Part shown: piece by piece, positions 10,178-19,126 of the stretch
Layout of the letters: every line of letters starts with the position of its first letter
Numbering within the stretch: the first letter of the stretch is position 1
Program-made: the position numbers and the translations under genes
Origin: BOG-1155 sp963717985
Lineage (GTDB): Bacteria > Desulfobacterota > Syntrophorhabdia > Syntrophorhabdales > WCHB1-27
NCBI GenBank assembly: GCA_963717985.1
Contig: CAVQYC010000002.1
Span: 558,001-622,000 of the forward strand
DNA: 64,000 nt
Direction of reading: 5' to 3'
Notes under the pieces: generated by a model
What the model was told of the DNA's origin: nothing
The model's input: the letters and a program-made list of their open reading frames with translations, nothing else
The model's database searches: none

Positions 10178-10868
10178 GGCGGTTTCCCCCGGCGTATTGG
10201 TCGCCCTCGGACTGCGCCTCAGCAGGTATCGGCTGTGAAGGCGGGGAGTCGCCGGTCCGTAGGGAAGGGTGCGGATAGGTGGCGGTTGGCTCCCCGGTCG
10301 TTGCGTTTCTCAAGAAGCTCAAGGAGAGTTGACAGAGGGTATTGCCCGACCGGGTGAGGTCCATGGCGCCGGACAGGTCGTAAAAAAGGGCGCCCTTTAA
10401 TACCCAAAGGAGAAAAAGGGCTGCGTCCCCGCAGTGGCTGACCCGGAATATCCCTTGTTCCACCCCTTTGCGGATAATTGCTTCCAGGAACTCCTTCTGA
10501 TAGGTCCAAAAACGGGCACTCAAGGGTTTGACGAACTCCAGGTCATAGTCTTTGAAATGGCGCGAAACCATCTGCTTCTTTGAAGCTACATACGCGAGAT
10601 GGGTCTCGATAAAGGACCTTACGGCGACTTGCGGATCTTGATGTTCCAAGTCCCGGATACGCTCGTTAAACTGTCCGGTCTCCTCGGCCAGCACTTCCAG
10701 GTAGAGCTGCTCTTTATTGCCGAAATAGGGATAGAGCCCCCCGACGCTCACGGCGGCGGTCCGGGCTATCTCCCTTACGGTTGCCTCCTTGTAACCCTTG
10801 GCACCGAAAATTTGCAGCGCCGCCGCAAGAATTCTTTTTCGCGCACTATGTGATGGCCGTCTGCTCAT
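10170..10868 (-). CDS. TetR-family repressor of the efflux operon
   Basis: A 232-aa TetR-type regulator. The N-terminal helix-turn-helix domain reads RKRILAAALQIFGAKGYKEATVREIARTAAVSVGGLYPYFGNKEQLY, in pieces diagnostic for the family; the C-terminal half is an effector-binding helical domain ending in a Pro-rich tail. I chose the ATG at 10868 because upstream codons are not family-like. A perfect 16-bp palindrome overlaps its -10 box. Autorepression and control of the downstream tolC-emrA-emrB genes follow (inference). Confidence 0.9.
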   Translation of the reverse strand: MSRRPSHSARKRILAAALQIFGAKGYKEATVREIARTAAVSVGGLYPYFGNKEQLYLEVLAEETGQFNERIRDLEHQDPQVAVRSFIETHLAYVASKKQMVSRHFKDYDLEFVKPLSARFWTYQKEFLEAIIRKGVEQGIFRVSHCGDAALFLLWVLKGALFYDLSGAMDLTRSGNTLCQLSLSFLRNATTGEPTATYPHPSLRTGDSPPSQPIPAEAQSEGDQYAGGNRRA

Positions 10869-10870
10869 TA

Positions 10871-10913
10871 GTGAACAATTGTTCACGTTAGCAGATGGCC
10901 GGGTGAATGTCAA
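10871..10913 (-). promoter_or_regulatory. Efflux operon promoter with TetR operator
   Basis: On the minus strand TTGACA (10908-10913) and TAACGT (10885-10890) are spaced by 17 bp. The perfect palindrome GTGAACAATTGTTCAC (10871-10886) overlaps the -10 box and ends 2 bp before the ATG of the TetR gene. There is no Shine-Dalgarno site, so the mRNA would be nearly leaderless. Confidence 0.75.
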
Positions 10914-11054
10914 TCGCTTCTTTGAGCTGCGCCCAATGTTTTTACGTGCACTGCTACCGGACCGATGCGGAAGGAATATCTCCCGGTCCATTCTTTTGGT
11001 GATTATTACTTTGAGGGGGAGACTCGTCAAGTGAATAATCACGATTCTTTTTTC

Positions 11055-12411
11055 TGTTATTGCAACATAAAAATGTCACCCTTTTTGCAACGTGAATATG
11101 TCACCCCCCCTTGGCCCTTTTCATAGAGACGCTCTCGCTTCGCTCGCCGGCCCTGGGCGCATGTAGGACCCCGGCCGGACGCGTCCTTCGATAGGCTTGC
11201 AGGGAACCTCTCCCGCCGTATGATGAAAGACATGCCAGCTTCCGTCGAGCCAATGATTCGCCGTAACGGAAGCCTTGGCAAAGCTCAGCCTCGTCTTTGT
11301 CGGGAACAGTTGGATCGCCTGTCCGTCGACCGAGATCGTGTTGTCGTAATTGACCTTTGCCTCATATCGCTTACAAAGGATGTTCCGCATGTCCGCGTCT
11401 TGAGGAAGCGGTCTCCATGCAGGCTTCGGGTCTTCCGGGGCAACGCCGAAGAGCCGAGCGTACTTGGGGATGAAGGTTTCGTTCAGATACTTCGTCGCCC
11501 CTTCGCGGTCGGCGATATTCTTAAGCCGAAGCTCAGCGACAAGCCTGTCCTGGAAGGTCCTGTTGATCCTCTCGCCTCTTCCTCTGGCTTGAGCAGAATG
11601 GGCAAAGATGAGCCGTATCCCCAGCTCGCTCATGGCTCTCTGGAACTGGGTAGGCTCGACAGAATCGCTCTTATGCCGGGTGGTTTTAAACTGGGAGGCC
11701 CGATCGAGATAGAAGACCGAGGGCCGGCCGAAACGGGCAAAGACCTCTTTGCATACGCCAAAACAGCCCTCCAGGTCTTCTTCCTTTCGAAACAGCCCAT
11801 AAAGAGGCTTCCCCGTCGAGTCGTCCGTAGACAGAAGGAGCGTTGTCTTTTCCTCCCCGAACCACGCATGGGGAGAGCCGTCCAAAAAGAGCATATGGCC
11901 TTCCTTCTCCGATCGTTTTCTTCTCTTCCTATGTCTGCGCTGCTTCCGGACCTTTCCTCCGAACCCTTCAGGACGAAGCCATTGCCGCAAGGTCTCGCGG
12001 TTGATCTTTATCCCTTCCTGCTCTTCCAGCATCTCCGAGAGGTGGGAGAAGTTGAAGTCGAAATACTTCTCATTGGCGAGCTTCATCGCCCGCTCTTTCA
12101 TCCCGGCAGGGAAAGCTCTGCAGGAAGGGCGCCCGCTGTTGCCGTGCTTAATTCCGGAAGGTCCTTCCTTCTTCACTTTAGCCTTGATCCTCTTTAGCTG
12201 GCGGAGGGAGACGCCTAACGCCGCCGCAGCCTCTCCGTTCATCATCCTGCCGTCCAATGCCGCCGCTACCACGCCGTACCGCCTTACCTCTTCCGTCATG
12301 AACGTCACTCCTTTTCTCACCGGAGCACCTCCCCTCGGTGCCCCTTGTTATCGGCGGGGGTGACATTTTCATATTGCAGCTAAGGGGTGACATAATTATA
12401 TTGCAGCAACA
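11055..12411 (-). mobile_element. IS1202-like (ISNCY) insertion sequence, copy 2
   Basis: Same 1357-bp element as copy 1 in opposite orientation. The target duplication CACGATTCTTTTTT is 14 bp (11040-11053 and 12412-12425); the next base differs (C at 11054, A at 12426). Immediately beyond the right duplication, TTGACA starts at 12427, the same arrangement as the other copies. It lies between the efflux operon regulator and the region preceding glutamate dehydrogenase. Confidence 0.92.
11121..12299 (-). CDS. DDE transposase of IS copy 2
   Basis: Protein identical to the transposases of the other two copies, with helix-turn-helix N-terminus, basic linker and Asp140/Asp199/Glu243 core. The ATG at 12299 has AAAAGGAG upstream; GTG at 12320 is the alternative start. 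The frame is intact. Confidence 0.93.
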   Translation of the reverse strand: MTEEVRRYGVVAAALDGRMMNGEAAAALGVSLRQLKRIKAKVKKEGPSGIKHGNSGRPSCRAFPAGMKERAMKLANEKYFDFNFSHLSEMLEEQEGIKINRETLRQWLRPEGFGGKVRKQRRHRKRRKRSEKEGHMLFLDGSPHAWFGEEKTTLLLSTDDSTGKPLYGLFRKEEDLEGCFGVCKEVFARFGRPSVFYLDRASQFKTTRHKSDSVEPTQFQRAMSELGIRLIFAHSAQARGRGERINRTFQDRLVAELRLKNIADREGATKYLNETFIPKYARLFGVAPEDPKPAWRPLPQDADMRNILCKRYEAKVNYDNTISVDGQAIQLFPTKTRLSFAKASVTANHWLDGSWHVFHHTAGEVPCKPIEGRVRPGSYMRPGPASEARASL

Positions 12412-12426
12412 CACGATTCTTTTTTA

Positions 12427-12455
12427 TTGACATTTCGGGCGATTTGCATTACAAG
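12427..12455 (+). promoter_or_regulatory. Possible promoter abutting IS copy 2
   Basis: TTGACA at 12427-12432, then 17 bp, then TACAAG (12450-12455; four of six consensus positions). It would transcribe toward the hypothetical frame at 12569. The -35 box lies directly next to the IS target duplication. Confidence 0.4.
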
Positions 12456-12568
12456 TTAAATCAATAGGAGAAAATATAGTTGAGGGCAGGGGCGCGGCAA
12501 AAGGCCGGATGCTTTCGAGCGTTTGTCGAGGCCCGTGCTGCCCGGCTTTTTTGGGGCCTTGATTCCGC

Positions 12569-12898
12569 ATGAGAATTGTTTATACGAATCTCAAAGAAAA
12601 TGACGCCGGAGTAAAGAGGAGCGTTAAACAGTTCCAGGTCGATTTTAACGGAACTAGCACACGGTCGGCTCCCGGTGCGTCTTTAGCGACACTGACCGCT
12701 GCGGCGTCCGATGAAAGAAATGACGCAGAGAGTGGTCAAAGCGTACAGACCCCGGAGGTCGCACACGCATTGCGCCGGCAGCGAGTAGCCCCGCCGGTTG
12801 AAGGCATGGGCGGCTTCAGAAGCATCTTCATCAAAAAATTCGTGGATACCCAGACGGCTATGGCCGGAAAGAAAGGAAACGTCAGCATCACCGTCTGA
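12569..12898 (+). CDS. Hypothetical protein, doubtful
   Basis: A 109-aa open frame without recognised domain, signal peptide or clear ribosome site. Codon use looks only mildly coding. It lies downstream of a possible promoter beside IS copy 2 and upstream of a response-regulator relic, in a region that shows decay. It may be a small accessory gene or chance; I keep it at low confidence. Confidence 0.3.
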   Translation: MRIVYTNLKENDAGVKRSVKQFQVDFNGTSTRSAPGASLATLTAAASDERNDAESGQSVQTPEVAHALRRQRVAPPVEGMGGFRSIFIKKFVDTQTAMAGKKGNVSITV

Positions 12899-12936
12899 AT
12901 TGCGAAAAAGACCGCGTATGAAAGGTCTCTGTCCTC

Positions 12937-13095
12937 TCAGGCGGACGGCGCCTTTTTCTCCTGTCGCTTCAGGGCGCGGTGTAAGATTTCCCGCATCTCC
13001 TTTCTTGATACCGGCTTCATGATAAACTCCCTGATGCCGGTCTTTTGAATTTCCTCCTCCGGGAGGACCTCGCTCTATCCGGTGCAGAGAATGAC
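12937..13095 (-). pseudogene. Response-regulator receiver domain relic
   Basis: The minus strand encodes about 50 residues matching the C-terminal part of a CheY-like receiver: VILCTG, an in-frame TAG where a Tyr codon is usual (13075-13077), SEVLPEEEIQKTGI, then REFIMKPVSRKEM with the conserved Lys-Pro, and a normal-looking stop. Upstream sequence does not continue the domain. This is a 5'-truncated and stop-interrupted remnant. Confidence 0.7.
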
Positions 13096-13250
13096 GGAGG
13101 AGCGACGCCCCCTCAAGTCCTGCGGATGGTTGTATGGTCTCACCCGGCGACTACGAAGGTGTTTTTTGTCATCGGTGCCGGCCCGCCGTATTATAATTCT
13201 CTTTGGGTGCGAAAGAAGTCGTCGGACAGGGAGCCGGCAGGGGGTGAGGT

Positions 13251-14516
13251 ATGGAGGCAAAGGAAGGGAAAGTCAATCTGGCCCGCATGGCCGTGAGCCA
13301 GGTCGAGAGGGCATCGGCTCATCTACCAGGGATCGATGCCGGGATATTCGAAAAAATCAAGTATACCAGGAGGGAGATCATCATCCATTTTCCGGCCAAA
13401 ATGGATGATGGATCGGTGCGTATATTTACGGGTTATCGCGTCCAGCACAACGACACACGGGGTCCGTTCAAAGGCGGGCTGCGCTACCATCCGGACGTCG
13501 ACCTCGATGAGATGCGGGCCCTGGCAATGTGGATGACCTGGAAGGCGGCCGTGGTCAATATCCCCTTCGGAGGGGCGAAGGGAGGGGTAGAGTGCGACCC
13601 GAGCCAGATGTCGGAGCGTGAGATCGAGAGCATGACGCGCCGGTTTACATGGGAGATATCGCCCTACATCGGCCCCGAGATAGATATCCCCGCGCCCGAT
13701 GTAGCCACCAACCCGCAGGTGATGGCCTGGATGATGGATACCTTCAGTATGAGGAAAGGGTACTCGGTTCCGGGGGTCGTTACCGGCAAACCTTTAGAGC
13801 TGGGGGGGTCGCGCGGCAGGCACGAGGCTACCGGCCGCGGTGTCTTCGTGGTTGCGGCAAAGGCGGCCAAGCACAGCGGTTTTTCATTGGCAGGGAGCCG
13901 CGTGGTGATCCAGGGCGCGGGAAATGTGGGTGGCGCGGCCGCCCGGGAATTCAGCAAGGCGGGGTGCCGCGTGGTGGGTATTTCCGATGTCAAAGGGGGT
14001 CTCTACAACCCGGAGGGGCTCGATGTGGAAAAGGCGCTGGACTGCAAGAGACGCAACAAGTGCTTCGTAAAGGAGGAGGTCGACGCGGAGGAGATCACAA
14101 ACATTGAGTTGCTCGAATTGGAATGCGATATACTTGTGCCGGCCGCGATAGAGAATCAGATTACTGCGACGAACGCGCCAAGGCTCCGCTGCCGGATGAT
14201 CGTGGAGGGGGCCAACGGTCCGACCACCCCCGAGGCGGACTCGATTTTATCCGACCGCGGGATTTATCTCGTGCCCGACATCCTTGCAAATGCGGGGGGT
14301 GTTGTTGTCTCTTATTTCGAATGGGTGCAGAACCTCCAGGAACTCTTTTGGACAGAGGGCGAGATAACCGAGCGTCTGATCCATATCCTCTCAAGGGCCT
14401 TTCACGAAGTCAAGGCCATTGCGGACAGAGAGCGGGTGGACATGAGGACGGCGGCACTGGTGCTGGGCGTCGGACGGGTTGCCGAAGCGGCAAAGCTGCG
14501 GGGCATATTTCCTTAA
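13251..14516 (+). CDS. gdhA: Glutamate dehydrogenase (Glu/Leu/Phe/Val dehydrogenase family)
   Basis: A 421-aa NAD(P)-dependent amino-acid dehydrogenase interconverting glutamate with 2-oxoglutarate and ammonium. Visible are the substrate-binding GPFKGGLRYHP, the catalytic lysine segment PFGGAKGGV, the DIPAPDV loop, the Rossmann motif VVIQGAGNVGG and EGANGPTTPEAD. Length fits the hexameric class. The start at 13251 has GGGGGTGAGGT upstream. It begins after a region containing the receiver-domain relic and is followed 27 bp later by a radical SAM gene. Cofactor preference cannot be read reliably. Confidence 0.93.
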   Translation: MEAKEGKVNLARMAVSQVERASAHLPGIDAGIFEKIKYTRREIIIHFPAKMDDGSVRIFTGYRVQHNDTRGPFKGGLRYHPDVDLDEMRALAMWMTWKAAVVNIPFGGAKGGVECDPSQMSEREIESMTRRFTWEISPYIGPEIDIPAPDVATNPQVMAWMMDTFSMRKGYSVPGVVTGKPLELGGSRGRHEATGRGVFVVAAKAAKHSGFSLAGSRVVIQGAGNVGGAAAREFSKAGCRVVGISDVKGGLYNPEGLDVEKALDCKRRNKCFVKEEVDAEEITNIELLELECDILVPAAIENQITATNAPRLRCRMIVEGANGPTTPEADSILSDRGIYLVPDILANAGGVVVSYFEWVQNLQELFWTEGEITERLIHILSRAFHEVKAIADRERVDMRTAALVLGVGRVAEAAKLRGIFP

Positions 14517-14543
14517 AGCCTCGGATGGGTTAGACTATATATT

Positions 14544-15485
14544 ATGCAAGAATTCGCATTCGGACCGGTCCCCTCAAGAAGGCTCGGCTTTTCTCTCGGC
14601 GTGGACGTAATCCCGCGCAAATATTGCAGCTTTGATTGCATATACTGCCAGGTCGGCAAGACGACGCACAAGGAAGTGGAACGGCGCAGCTTCTCGGACC
14701 CGGGTTTAATCGTCAAACAGGTGGTTGAAAGGGTAGAAGAGGGGAGGCGGATCGATTTTATAAGTCTTTCAGGCTCGGGAGAACCAACCCTGAACGCAGA
14801 CATCGGGGAGATTATTCGCGCCATAAAGCGGAAGACCCCCATTCCCCTGGCGGTGATCACGAATGGGTCGCTCCTCTTCAGAGAAGATGTACGCAGAGAT
14901 ATCGCACCGGCCGATGTGGTGCTCCCATCGCTCGATGCGGGAGGGGACGCCGTTTTTGAAAGGATCAACCGCCCCCACCCCGCGCTTTCCTTCGCTCAGC
15001 TCGTCGAAGGATTAAAAGCGTTCCGCCGGGGGTATAAGGGCAAGATATGGCTTGAGATTATGTTGATAAAGGGGATTAACAACGGCATGGAAGATATGGA
15101 TATATTTAAGCAAATAGTGAGCGGTATTTCGGCTGACAAGGTCCAGTTGAATACGGTTGCCCGACCACCCCTTGAGGAAGCGGCCCGCGGACTCGATGGC
15201 GCGGAGCTTTTATCCCTCGCTGATTTTCTCGGCAATGGATGCGAGATCATCCCGGCCTTCGAGAGACGGAGCCCGGCGCAGAAGGCGAAGCAGTGGCGGG
15301 AGTCGGTGGTCGAGACGCTCAGGAGGAGGTCTCTCAGCCTCGATGACGTAGTACGAACAACCGGGGTATCGCCGACCGAGGCGAAAGCGGGACTCGACAA
15401 GCTTATCGAGCAAGGTAAAATAAGGCTGGTGCGATTCAATAACGAGTGGTTTTATGTAGCCGGGAGAGAAGAAAACCTCTCGTGA
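14544..15485 (+). CDS. Radical SAM protein with C-terminal winged helix
   Basis: A 313-aa iron-sulfur enzyme. The [4Fe-4S] cluster motif CSFDCIYC (Cx3Cx2C) sits near residue 30. It is followed by the SAM-binding SLSGSGEPTLN stretch and a partial TIM barrel. The last ~70 residues (VVETLRRRSLSLDDVV to the C-terminus) look like a winged helix. The overall form fits the COG0731-type radical SAM group found next to varied genes. The substrate is unknown. Confidence 0.87.
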   Translation: MQEFAFGPVPSRRLGFSLGVDVIPRKYCSFDCIYCQVGKTTHKEVERRSFSDPGLIVKQVVERVEEGRRIDFISLSGSGEPTLNADIGEIIRAIKRKTPIPLAVITNGSLLFREDVRRDIAPADVVLPSLDAGGDAVFERINRPHPALSFAQLVEGLKAFRRGYKGKIWLEIMLIKGINNGMEDMDIFKQIVSGISADKVQLNTVARPPLEEAARGLDGAELLSLADFLGNGCEIIPAFERRSPAQKAKQWRESVVETLRRRSLSLDDVVRTTGVSPTEAKAGLDKLIEQGKIRLVRFNNEWFYVAGREENLS

Positions 15486-15551
15486 ACCGAGAAAGAGCCT
15501 TTCGAACGCCTCATTTGCGTTGAAGCCGCCTGAAGCGCCGGCGGATTGCTA

Positions 15552-15580
15552 TTGACAAACGGCCCCGTGTGAAATTATCA
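15552..15580 (+). promoter_or_regulatory. Promoter of the purine genes
   Basis: TTGACA (15552-15557), a 17-bp spacer and TTATCA (15575-15580), about 30 bp before the start of the IMP cyclohydrolase gene. Confidence 0.55.
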
Positions 15581-15618
15581 TAAATCGTAAAATCAAGGGA
15601 ATATGGTGAGGGGGATTA

Positions 15619-16209
15619 ATGAAAATCGAACGGGCAGTGATAAGCGTATCGAACAAGGTGGGTCTGGCGGAGCTGGCGCCTTTTTTGAAGAGTTATCAGA
15701 TTGAGATCATCTCAACAGGCGGCACGAAGAAATACCTCGACGAGTTGAAGGTCAATCCGAAAGAGATGAGCGAGCACACGGGTTTTCCTGAAATAATGGA
15801 TGGGAGAGTGAAGACACTTCATCCAAAGGTGCATGGCGGTATTTTGAACATCAGGGACAAGGCTGAGCACCAAGAGGCCATGAAAGCCCTCGATATCAAA
15901 AATATTGACATGATCGTGGTGAACCTCTATCCGTTCAAAGAGGTAGTGGCCAAGGGGTGCACCTTTGACGAGGCCATAGAGAATATAGATATCGGTGGGC
16001 CCTCCATGATACGAGCGGCTGCGAAGAATTTCAAGTACGTGACTGTGGTGGTGGACCCCGAGGACTATCCGCGGGTGATGGAAGATATGAAGGCGCACAA
16101 CGGCGAGACGACCGAGGAGCTTCGCTTCTTTCTCGCGAAGAAGGTATTCTTCAAGACCTCAGATTACGACAGAGCCATTTACGAACACCTTTCTCAAACA
16201 AGTCGTTAG
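15619..16209 (+). CDS. purH: IMP cyclohydrolase, single-domain PurH
   Basis: A 196-aa protein corresponding only to the N-terminal IMP cyclohydrolase domain of PurH, which closes the ring of FAICAR to give IMP. Motifs are VISVSNKVG, STGGTKKYL, MDGRVKTLHPKVHGG and IDIGGPSMIRAAAKN. The AICAR transformylase domain (about 320 residues in the usual ~510-aa protein) is absent, and the frame ends cleanly with purD 12 bp downstream. The organism therefore needs a separate transformylase elsewhere (inference). Promoter at 15552-15580. Confidence 0.92.
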   Translation: MKIERAVISVSNKVGLAELAPFLKSYQIEIISTGGTKKYLDELKVNPKEMSEHTGFPEIMDGRVKTLHPKVHGGILNIRDKAEHQEAMKALDIKNIDMIVVNLYPFKEVVAKGCTFDEAIENIDIGGPSMIRAAAKNFKYVTVVVDPEDYPRVMEDMKAHNGETTEELRFFLAKKVFFKTSDYDRAIYEHLSQTSR

Positions 16210-16221
16210 GCGGAAAACGAA

Positions 16222-17499
16222 ATGCGAGTTCTCGTTATAGGCGGCGGGGGTAGGGAGCATGCCCTTGTGTGGAAGCTTTCTCAGTCGCCAAAGATTGGTG
16301 CCCTGTTCTGTGCCCCCGGCAACGGCGGCATTTCGCAGATAGCCTCTTGTGTTGATATAGGTGCGACGGAGACGGAGACGCTTCTTGCGTTTGCCCGGAA
16401 AGAACATATCGGGCTTGTTGTCGTGGGACCCGAAAGCGCGCTGGCGGCGGGGATCGTCGACCGGTTTGAAGGGGCGGGCATACCTGTGTTCGGCCCCTGC
16501 GAGGCAGGCTCGCGCATAGAGACGAGCAAGGTCTTCGCAAAGGCGCTGATGGAAAGGTACGGGATACCCACGGCCCCTTTTCGGACCTTCGACGCGTTCG
16601 ACCCCGCACTTGCCTATATAAAGGGGCTTTCACTGCCGTATGTGGTAAAAGCGGACGGGTTGGCGGCAGGGAAGGGCGCTTATGTCATCAAGTCCGCTGA
16701 CGAGGGGGAAAGGACGCTCAGGGAACTGCTCGTTGACCATATCCACGGCGAAGCAGGCAGAAGGGTGATTGTGGAGGCCTTTCTTTCCGGCATCGAGGCT
16801 TCGTACCTCGTGTTCTCTGACGGCTCATCCATGCAGCGCATGCTTCCCTCGCAGGACCACAAGGCGCTGCTTGATAACGATATGGGACCGAATACGGGAG
16901 GCATGGGGGCGTATACGCCGCTGCCCTTCATAGGGCGGGCGATGGAAGAGAGCATTGATGCTTCAATAATGAAGAAGACCATAGATGCCCTGCGAAACGA
17001 GGGTATTGTCTACAAGGGCGTGCTTTACGGCGGCTTGATGCTTCACGACGGGGACCCTTACGTGCTTGAGTTCAACGCGCGGTTCGGCGACCCCGAAACC
17101 CAGCCCATACTCTTCAAAATGGAAAGTGATCTTCTGCCGGTAGTTTCCGCGTGCGCTGAAGGGAACCTTGGGCAGGCGGGGCCGATGGCGTGGAAAGAAG
17201 GTGTTGCGGTGTGCGTTGTTGTGGCGTCCCGGGGCTATCCGGATCGGCCGGAAAAGGGAAAGCTCATCAGCGGACTCAGCGAGCTTGAGGGACAAAAGGA
17301 TGTGGCGGTGTTCCATGCCGGCACAAAGCGCCGGGGGAACGAGTACTATACGTCGGGGGGCAGGGTGCTAGGGGTGACGGCCCTGGGCAGTACCTACCGG
17401 AAAGCAATAGATAAAGTCTATGAGGCCGTTTCGTGCATAGAGTTTGAGGGCATGTATTATCGCAGGGACATAGGGCACAAGGCCCTGGAACACATGTGA
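16222..17499 (+). CDS. purD: Phosphoribosylamine-glycine ligase
   Basis: A 425-aa ATP-grasp enzyme making glycinamide ribonucleotide in purine synthesis. The N-terminal MRVLVIGGGGREHAL, the ATP-grasp VVKADGLAAGKG, the MGPNTGGMGAYTP motif and LEFNARFGDPETQ are all present, and length is standard. It starts 12 bp after the purH-type gene and probably shares its transcript. Confidence 0.96.
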   Translation: MRVLVIGGGGREHALVWKLSQSPKIGALFCAPGNGGISQIASCVDIGATETETLLAFARKEHIGLVVVGPESALAAGIVDRFEGAGIPVFGPCEAGSRIETSKVFAKALMERYGIPTAPFRTFDAFDPALAYIKGLSLPYVVKADGLAAGKGAYVIKSADEGERTLRELLVDHIHGEAGRRVIVEAFLSGIEASYLVFSDGSSMQRMLPSQDHKALLDNDMGPNTGGMGAYTPLPFIGRAMEESIDASIMKKTIDALRNEGIVYKGVLYGGLMLHDGDPYVLEFNARFGDPETQPILFKMESDLLPVVSACAEGNLGQAGPMAWKEGVAVCVVVASRGYPDRPEKGKLISGLSELEGQKDVAVFHAGTKRRGNEYYTSGGRVLGVTALGSTYRKAIDKVYEAVSCIEFEGMYYRRDIGHKALEHM

Positions 17500-17657
17500 G
17501 CCGTCATCGAGCGCAGCGAGCCGAGCAGGAGGCCGGGGTGCGGCCCGCCTCTGGACGGCGGGCACCCCGCATTGGTGCGAAGTGGGTCGTGGCCGGGTAC
17601 CCGCCTGCGGGTGCCCAATAATTGCGCGGACAGGAACCTGTCTCAAAGGAGAGGAGA

Positions 17658-18719
17658 ATGGCGAAGGAATATCGGATAGGCGTTATACCCGGCGACGGGA
17701 CAGGCCCGGAAGTCGTGGAAGAGGGGGTCAAGGTACTCGACGCGGTATCGAAGAAATTCGGTTTCGTCTTGCAGTATACCTACTACGACCTTGGGGGCGA
17801 AAGGTATATGAGGACCGGAGAGACCCTTCCGGACAGCGTCTTGTCGGAGCTAAAGTCGCAACAGGCGCTTTTCCTGGGCGCCATAGGCCATCCGGATGTG
17901 AAGCCTGGTATCCTTGAGAAGGAGATATTGCTCCGTATCCGCTTCGAGCTTGATCAGTACATTAATTTAAGGCCGGTGAAGCTCTATGACGGGGTGGAAA
18001 CGCCGCTGAAAAATAAGGGGCCCGCAGAGATAGATTTTGTCGTGGTGAGAGAAAATACAGAAGGACTTTATGCGGGTGCAGGGGGCATCCTCAAGAAAGG
18101 CACGCCTGACGAGGTCGCGGTCCAGGAGTCGATAAACACACGAAAGGGCGCTGAGAGATGCATACGTTTTGCCTTCGATCTCACGAGGAAGCGAAACAAA
18201 GGGAACAAGCTGACGCTCTGCGGAAAGACCAATGTGCTTACGTACGCCTTCGGCCTCTGGGAGAGGACGTTCCATGAGGTGGCCAATTCTTACCCGGACA
18301 TACAAACGGACTACGCCCACGTGGACGCCACGGTCATGTGGATGGTCAAGAACCCTGAATGGTTTGACGTGATCGTGACGGATAACCTCTTCGGCGACAT
18401 CATTACGGACCTCGGCGCCATGATCCAGGGTGGCATGGGCATCGCCTGCGGCGGCAACATAAACCCCCAGGGGGTTTCCATGTTTGAGCCCATAGGAGGG
18501 TCAGCGCCGAAGTATACGGGCAAAAACGTGATAAATCCCCTAGCCGCCATCTTTGCGGGCGCCATGATGCTCGATTCGCTGGGCGAGACGGAAGGCGCCG
18601 GGGCCATCGACAGAGCAGTGGCGCGAGCCCTGAAAAATGACGTCAAATCAGTTGATGCGGGCAAGATGGGCATGGGGACGAGGGAACTGGGAGATCTTAT
18701 AGTCCGTTATCTCGCCTAG
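17658..18719 (+). CDS. leuB: 3-isopropylmalate dehydrogenase
   Basis: A 353-aa NAD-dependent beta-decarboxylating dehydrogenase of leucine synthesis. Motifs are VIPGDGTGPEV, the substrate-site arginines (LLRIRFELDQYINLRP), VRENTEGLYAG, NLFGDIITDLGA and EPIGGSAPKYTGKN. The ATG at 17658 has AAAGGAGAGGAGA upstream; an upstream in-frame ATG at 17622 lies in a GC-rich intergenic stretch and is unlikely. Related tartrate or isocitrate enzymes are possible, but the active-site pattern fits LeuB best. Confidence 0.88.
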   Translation: MAKEYRIGVIPGDGTGPEVVEEGVKVLDAVSKKFGFVLQYTYYDLGGERYMRTGETLPDSVLSELKSQQALFLGAIGHPDVKPGILEKEILLRIRFELDQYINLRPVKLYDGVETPLKNKGPAEIDFVVVRENTEGLYAGAGGILKKGTPDEVAVQESINTRKGAERCIRFAFDLTRKRNKGNKLTLCGKTNVLTYAFGLWERTFHEVANSYPDIQTDYAHVDATVMWMVKNPEWFDVIVTDNLFGDIITDLGAMIQGGMGIACGGNINPQGVSMFEPIGGSAPKYTGKNVINPLAAIFAGAMMLDSLGETEGAGAIDRAVARALKNDVKSVDAGKMGMGTRELGDLIVRYLA

Positions 18720-18732
18720 GGGTGTGTCTTTT

Positions 18733-19002
18733 CTATGACTGTTCTTTCATCTCCTTAAGCTTCTTGCTCAGGGTGTTGCGGTTTATGCCCAGCAGCTTTG
18801 AGGCTTGCGAGACGTTGTCAGCCGATAGCTTCATGGCGGTGGCAATGAAAATCCTCTCCATCATCGTCTGGACGCTCTGAAGTATATTGTCATTATCATT
18901 CATCTTTGAGACGAGTAGTTTTTCAACGATGCTCTCCAGTTTCCCCTCTACCTGTTTGTAAAGGCGGTTGATATCTGCCGAGCCTATTCCCTGGTCCTTC
19001 AT
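18733..19002 (-). CDS. Small Fis-type helix-turn-helix protein
   Basis: An 89-aa protein ending in a Fis/HTH_8 helix-turn-helix (MKLSADNVSQASKLLGINRNTLSKKLKEM), the domain that ends NtrC-type activators. The N-terminal half is predicted helical and could dimerise. No sigma-54 activator domain is attached. It may act as a small nucleoid or transcription factor. It ends 13 bp from the leuB stop on the opposite strand. Confidence 0.75.
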   Translation of the reverse strand: MKDQGIGSADINRLYKQVEGKLESIVEKLLVSKMNDNDNILQSVQTMMERIFIATAMKLSADNVSQASKLLGINRNTLSKKLKEMKEQS

Positions 19003-19126
19003 GAAGCCTCGAGTGGAGAATTGACCGATGTCATTGAACCGGCAGGGCAGTCGATAACGGGGGGGGTGACAGGTGCGGCCGGGCTTCCTGGGTCATCGGG
19101 ATAGCTAATGGTTCTGATAAGAGATA

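Noticed and set aside
19060..19075. GGGGGTGACA-type motif resembling an IS end
   Set aside because: Only about 10 bases match and no second end, duplication or transposase relic is nearby.
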